From the NCBI GenBank assembly GCA_002748355.1, contig PDSF01000028.1, positions 1 to 64,000 of the forward strand: DNA of 64,000 nt. Direction: 5' to 3'. The stretch is from Planctomycetota bacterium (lineage in GTDB: Bacteria > Planctomycetota > UBA1135 > GCA-002748355). The notes under the pieces were generated by a model. The model made no database searches and had not been told where the DNA came from. It saw nothing but the letters and a program-made list of their open reading frames with translations. The first letter of the stretch is position 1, and every line of letters begins with the position of its first letter. Below, in pieces: positions 59,866-64,000 of this stretch. The position numbers and the translations under genes are program-made.

Positions 59866-62358
59866 TCAGTCCCTGCGTCTGCGGGGGCGTAGCTCGGCTT
59901 TGTGCGACAGCGGCTCTTCCGGCCAGCTGTGTTTGGGGTAGCGGCGCTTGAGTTCCTTGCGGATCGCGGGGTAGCTGCGGGTCCAGAAGCCGGCGAGGTC
60001 GCTGGTCACCTGGACCGGGCGGTAGTTCGGCCCCAAAAGCTCGAGGACGATAGGCAGCTTGCCGCCGGCGAGACGGGGGAGCTGGTTGCAGCCGAGCAGC
60101 TCTTGGATGCGTGCTGACACTGTCGGGCCGGCCTGGGCGCTGTAGTCGATCTTTGCCTCGCGGCCGCTCGGGAGCCGGATGTAGCGCGGAGCCTCGCGCT
60201 CGAGGCTCTGGGCCAGGCCAGGGTGCTGGGCCAAGAAGATCGGGCCGAGATTCAGCTGGGCCAGCTCGTCTAGGCGGCTAGAGCTGAGCAGCTGCAGGGC
60301 GAAGTCGATGAGGGCCTGGTCGCTTAGCTCGGGGAGATCGAGATCGGGAGCATGCTCTTGCAGCCACTTGACCCGCGCTTGCAGGGCTCTGAATTCCTTT
60401 TGTTTGGCTAGGAGGCGGCCGGGGTCTTTGGCCAGCAGCCCGGCTAGGGCTGGGCGGGCGAGTTCTGGCGGAGCATCGCCCAGCAGGGTCTCGTCGATGT
60501 TCAGGCCGAGATAGCGAGTTCGTCGCAGCAGGCGGACGCGCCCCTCCTTGGCGATCAGGAGAGTTTCCTCTTGGGTGTTGAGCAGCCTTGGGTCGAGCCA
60601 GCTTGTTTCGATGGGGAGGGCCAGCGAGGCGCGGGCGCTTTGCCGCGACTCGAAGTCCTGGAGGTCGAGGGCTAGGAACAGTCGGCAGCTTTCGGGGAGG
60701 GCATGGGGCCGGATGCGAATGCTCTGCCCGGTCACCAGATCGCCCTTGAGTGGATCCTCTTCGCGGCGGCGGGCCAGCTGGTCGGGGAAGCCGGCGAGTA
60801 GTGCGCGGGCTAGGGCTTCGGAGTTGATCTCGCGGGCAGGGCGGGCGCTTCCGACGAGCTGGCGAATGCTTTGGAGCATGCTCCGCGTGGCTCCGGGCTC
60901 CAGGCCCAGGCGGCGGTATTCGCTATCGCCGCGGGCGGTGGCTGCCTCGGCCAGGATCTCGATGCGCTCTTCTAGGTCAGCGGGTCCTTGCACCCGGCCA
61001 GTACGGAGAAAGGGGTCGCGATTCTCCAGCAGGGCCGCGGCCGCGGCAGCCTCGAAGCTGCAGCCCAGTTCCCTGGCTTCGAGGACCAGGCGGGCATGGC
61101 GCGGGGGCAGGGGCAGGGACTGCATTCTCTGGCCAAGCCGGCTGAGGCTGCCGTCGTCAGCAAGCGCAGCGAGCATGCGGAGTGTTTGCTCCGCTTCGGC
61201 GAGGCGGCTCGGTTCTGGGGGCTCGAACCAGGCGAAGCTCTTGAGGTCGCGCCCGGCGAAGGCGCGCACCGCGAGCACCGGGCCGCTGAGTTCGACACGG
61301 CGGATTTCTGGGTCCTCGTGCTCGGGGCGCCGCCGCTCTTCGCCCTTGGTCCAGAGACGATGGCAGAGCCCGGGGCCCTGGCGGCCGGCCCGGCCGCGGC
61401 GTTGTTCGGCAGAGGCCAGGGAGATGTTCTCGGTGCAGAGCTTGTCGAAGCCGCTGCGCGGATCGCGTCGCAGCACCCGCGCCAGGCCGCTGTCGATGAC
61501 CGCGCGCACTCCGTCGACGGTGATCGAGGACTCGGCGACGTTGGTGGCGACGACGATCTTGCGGCGCGGGCCACGGCGGATGGCGCGGTCCTGCTGCTCC
61601 GCTGGCAGCTGAGCGTGCAGGGGCAAAAGGTCGATGTTCCGCGCCCGCGCGAGCGAGGCGCAGGCGCGGCAGGCTGCGTCGATCTCGCGCTTGCCCGGCA
61701 CGAAGACCAGCAGGTCGGCCTCGTGCATCTGCTCTAAGAAGCGCTCGCAGACGCTGGCGATGCGTCGCTCGATGGGCGCCTCGTAGCGGCGTTCTTCCCA
61801 GCTGGTCTCGATGGGGAAGCTCTGGCCGGGGATGTCCAGGGCGGAGCATTCGAGGAAGCGCGTCAGCGCTTTGCTGTCCAGGGTGGCCGACATCACCAGG
61901 AGTAGGAGGTCGGGGCGGAGGGTCTGCTGGACCTCACGCAGCATGGACAGGGCGAGATCGGTCTCGATGTGGCGTTCGTGAAACTCGTCGAGGACGACGG
62001 CGGCGATGCCGGGAAGCTCGGGGTCTTCGGCCAGGCGCCTGAGGAGGATTCCCTCGGTCACGAAGACCAGGCGTGTGGCGTTGGAGAGCTTGCGCTCATG
62101 GCGAACGATGAAGCCCACCTCGTCTCCGAGTCGGCCGCCTCGCTCCTGGGCGACGAAGCGCGCGGCAGCACGCGCGGCGATGCGCCGTGGCTCGAGCACC
62201 CAGATTTCGCCGGCGCTCTCGGGGAGGCGATCGAGGAGGGCGGCGGGGACGCGGGTGGTCTTACCCGAACCTGGGCTGGCCCCGAGCACCAGGGCGCGAT
62301 CGTGGATCACTTGCTGGGTGATCGCCGGCAGGGACTGGTCGATGGGGAAGGAGGGCAC
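59866..62358 (-). CDS. hrpB: ATP-dependent helicase HrpB
   Basis: 830 residues, DEAH/RHA-type SF2 helicase. Walker A GASPGSGKTTRVP near residue 27, VFVTEGILLRRL, VLDEFHERHIETDLAL (Walker B as DEFH, as in HrpB), LLVMSATLD, and in lobe 2 KIVVATNVAESSITVDGVRAVIDSGLAR and RRGRAGRQGPGLCHRLW. The C-terminal 250 residues hold the HrpB-specific domain (LPSGREAKIDYSAQAGPTVSARIQELLG). Enterobacterial HrpB has an ill-defined RNA-related role. The start is a GTG at 62356-62358. It follows the ABC-F gene by about 24 bases and may be transcribed with it. Confidence 0.93.
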   Translation of the reverse strand: MPSFPIDQSLPAITQQVIHDRALVLGASPGSGKTTRVPAALLDRLPESAGEIWVLEPRRIAARAAARFVAQERGGRLGDEVGFIVRHERKLSNATRLVFVTEGILLRRLAEDPELPGIAAVVLDEFHERHIETDLALSMLREVQQTLRPDLLLLVMSATLDSKALTRFLECSALDIPGQSFPIETSWEERRYEAPIERRIASVCERFLEQMHEADLLVFVPGKREIDAACRACASLARARNIDLLPLHAQLPAEQQDRAIRRGPRRKIVVATNVAESSITVDGVRAVIDSGLARVLRRDPRSGFDKLCTENISLASAEQRRGRAGRQGPGLCHRLWTKGEERRRPEHEDPEIRRVELSGPVLAVRAFAGRDLKSFAWFEPPEPSRLAEAEQTLRMLAALADDGSLSRLGQRMQSLPLPPRHARLVLEARELGCSFEAAAAAALLENRDPFLRTGRVQGPADLEERIEILAEAATARGDSEYRRLGLEPGATRSMLQSIRQLVGSARPAREINSEALARALLAGFPDQLARRREEDPLKGDLVTGQSIRIRPHALPESCRLFLALDLQDFESRQSARASLALPIETSWLDPRLLNTQEETLLIAKEGRVRLLRRTRYLGLNIDETLLGDAPPELARPALAGLLAKDPGRLLAKQKEFRALQARVKWLQEHAPDLDLPELSDQALIDFALQLLSSSRLDELAQLNLGPIFLAQHPGLAQSLEREAPRYIRLPSGREAKIDYSAQAGPTVSARIQELLGCNQLPRLAGGKLPIVLELLGPNYRPVQVTSDLAGFWTRSYPAIRKELKRRYPKHSWPEEPLSHKAELRPRRRRD

Positions 62359-62381
62359 GGTGCTTTGGCGGAATCGACTCG

Positions 62382-64000
62382 CTAACCCGGGTCGGCGGCG
62401 AGCTCCTCGAGTTCTTCCCAGCGGGCGTACTGGCTCTGCAGTTGCTCTTCGAGGCGCTTGCGCTCGCGGCCGAGTTCTTCGGCCTCGCCGCCGCCTTTGC
62501 GGTAGAGTTCGGGATTGGCGAGTTCCTCGTCGATCTTGGCGATGCGGGTTTCGAACTCCTCGATTTGGGCGGGTAGAGCTTCGAGTTCCTGCTGCTCCTT
62601 GTAGCTGATGCGCTTGCGGGCGCGGGCGGCCGGGCGGGGAGGCGTTACTTGGCCCTTGCGCTTTTTGTCGGCGGCTTCGGCCTGGGCCCGCTCGGCTTCG
62701 TGTTCGGCAGCGAGTTTTTCGAGCAGGCTGCTGACGTCTCCGGCGTGGAAGCGGTGCTTGGCGCCGTGGCCGATGTGGAGGATGCGTGTAGCCACTCGAT
62801 CCAGGAACCAGCGGTCGTGGCTGACGATGAGGGCGCTGCCTTCGAAGGCGATCAAGGCTTCTTCGAGGACCCGCAGGGTCGTTAGGTCGAGGTCGTTGCT
62901 TGGCTCGTCGAGGATCAGGACGTTGCCGCCGATGGCCAGGAGTTTGGCGATCAGCACGCGGTTGCGCTCGCCACCGGAGAGCTGGCCGATCTTGGAGCGG
63001 ATGGTCTCTGGCGTGAAGAGGAAGCGCTCAAGGTAGGACTCGACCCGCATCTTGCGTCCGGCGAAGGCGATGGAGTCGCCGTCGCCAGCGAGCTCTTCGG
63101 TGACCGTCAGCTTGTCGTCGAGCTGACTGCGGGCCTGGTCTAGGAAGGAGAAGCTCACGGTGCTGCCAATGTTGACCTTGCCGGCATCGGGCTTGATTAG
63201 CCCCATGCATAGCTGCACCAGGGTGCTCTTGCCGGCTCCGTTGGGGCCGACGATGCCCAGGCGTTCGCCGCGGCCGAGTTCCAGGTCGAGCCCGGAGAGT
63301 ATGGCTTTGTTGCCGTAGGATTTGCTGACCCCCTCCAGCTCGAGCACCCGTTCGCCCAGCCTGCTGGTGCAGGGGATTTCGAAGTCGACCTCGCCAAGCG
63401 AGGCCTCGGGGACGGCGTCGGCCAGCTGGTGGTAGGCCTGGATGCGCGACTTGGACTTGGAGCTGCGGGCGGGGGGGCCACGGCGCATCCACTCGGTCTC
63501 TCGGCGCAGGAGGTTTTGGCGGGTGGCTTCGCTCTTCTGCTCGCGCTCGAGGCGGGCGGCCCGAGCTTGCAGATACTCGGCGTAGCCGCCTTCGGACTCG
63601 TGGAGCTGGGCTCGGTCGAGCTCGACCACCCGGGTGACGATGCGGTCGAGGAAGTAGCGGTCGTGGGTGATCAGGACCAGGGCCGCCTTGGTCGCGGCCA
63701 GATGCTCTTCGAGCCAGGCGATGGTCTCGGCATCCAGGTGGTTGGTGGGTTCGTCGAGGAGGAGCAGGTCCGGCTCTGAGATCAGTAGGCGGGCGAGGGC
63801 GACCCGGCGACATTCGCCGCCTGAGAGCTGGCCGCAGGTCGCGTCTAGGCGCTCAAGGCCGACGGCGTCGAGGATGGCTTCGACGCGGTGTTCGACCTCG
63901 TGGCCCCCGAGTTCGTCGAGGCGGTCTTCGAGGCGGCTTTGCCGAGCGAGGAGGCGCTGCAGTTCTTCGGGGCTGCAGTCGGGCTCCGCCATCGCCAGGT
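62382..64000 (-). CDS. ABC-F ATPase (Uup-like), 5' end cut by window
   Basis: The 536 residues available begin within the first ATPase domain: its Walker A lies beyond the window, but CGQLSGGECRRVALARLLISEPDLLLLDEPTNHLD is present. The linker (about 130-190, YLQARAARLEREQKSEATRQNLLRRE) precedes a complete second domain with GIVGPNGAGKST, GQLSGGERNRVLIAKLLAIGGNVLILDEPSNDLDL and LIVSHDRWFLDRVA. A C-terminal coiled coil (EQQELEALPAQIEEFETRIAKIDEEL and on to the end) is the mark of the Uup group, which binds DNA or ribosomes. No transmembrane part is present, as expected for translation-type ABC-F proteins. It is followed by hrpB. Confidence 0.92.
   Translation of the reverse strand, partial: LAMAEPDCSPEELQRLLARQSRLEDRLDELGGHEVEHRVEAILDAVGLERLDATCGQLSGGECRRVALARLLISEPDLLLLDEPTNHLDAETIAWLEEHLAATKAALVLITHDRYFLDRIVTRVVELDRAQLHESEGGYAEYLQARAARLEREQKSEATRQNLLRRETEWMRRGPPARSSKSKSRIQAYHQLADAVPEASLGEVDFEIPCTSRLGERVLELEGVSKSYGNKAILSGLDLELGRGERLGIVGPNGAGKSTLVQLCMGLIKPDAGKVNIGSTVSFSFLDQARSQLDDKLTVTEELAGDGDSIAFAGRKMRVESYLERFLFTPETIRSKIGQLSGGERNRVLIAKLLAIGGNVLILDEPSNDLDLTTLRVLEEALIAFEGSALIVSHDRWFLDRVATRILHIGHGAKHRFHAGDVSSLLEKLAAEHEAERAQAEAADKKRKGQVTPPRPAARARKRISYKEQQELEALPAQIEEFETRIAKIDEELANPELYRKGGGEAEELGRERKRLEEQLQSQYARWEELEELAADPG

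Overview
This is high-GC Gram-negative chromosome, most likely from a planctomycete or a close relative. The evidence is lipopolysaccharide (LPS) genes (LptF/LptG permeases, an LpxL/HtrB-type acyltransferase, KdkA/WaaP-like kinases, a heptosyltransferase-like GT9), several very large secreted or lipoprotein genes of unknown function, a Cys-rich secreted protein ending in a tail I associate with planctomycetes, and an HU-like protein with a long tail. The phylum is an inference; no rRNA is present. Three tRNAs with encoded CCA lie here: Leu(UAG), Arg(ACG) and Met(CAU).

Region 1 (1-10.5 kb): sulfur-transfer pair (ThiF-like E1 enzyme and class V aminotransferase), tRNA-Leu, a family 2 glycosyltransferase, then a peroxiredoxin-glutaredoxin fusion whose catalytic position is an in-frame TGA (positions 3966-3968) inside a perfect peroxiredoxin motif. 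I read it as a selenoprotein, full gene 3834-4580; a plain gene call would start at a GTG after the TGA and lose the active site. Then come a 2OG-Fe(II) oxygenase with a palindromic operator candidate, a Cys-rich secreted protein, an M48 lipoprotein protease, a TPMT-like methyltransferase, a YkgJ-type Cys-cluster protein and a globin-sensor-like protein.

Region 2 (10.6-24.5 kb): a 13.8-kb genomic island in the 3' end of tRNA-Arg, bounded by a perfect 47-bp direct repeat (10622-10668 and 24433-24479). It carries a PHP-domain/SMC-like ATPase, a broken serine recombinase, and four minus-strand genes overlapping by 1-4 bases: SNF2 helicase, beta-class adenine methyltransferase, type III Res-like helicase-nuclease, and a SIR2-like DUF4917 protein. 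At the right end are an HU-like gene and a small unknown gene. The island looks like a defence island, and the four-gene cassette is the best candidate here for an incompletely described system.

Region 3 (24.6-46.6 kb): SUKH-like protein, PcrA/UvrD helicase, a sigma-54 activator without DNA-binding domain, a very large CAP-domain lipoprotein, the divergent LPS cluster (acyltransferase and tandem LPS kinase on minus; lptF-lptG on plus), a polytopic membrane protein, an SDR oxidoreductase, an orphan CydB-like subunit, CCA-adding enzyme, PepSY-type membrane protein, thiolase and a secreted metalloprotease-like protein.

Region 4 (46.6-64 kb): tRNA-Met, MATE transporter, secreted proteins, a propeller-like lipoprotein, a TDD-superfamily protein coupled to GT9, a group II PLP decarboxylase coupled to a KdkA-like kinase, an NlpC/P60 protein, HrpB helicase, and an ABC-F ATPase cut by the window edge. 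A dispersed non-coding repeat with core TAGCAGGCTGTTGAA occurs five times between genes in regions 3 and 4.
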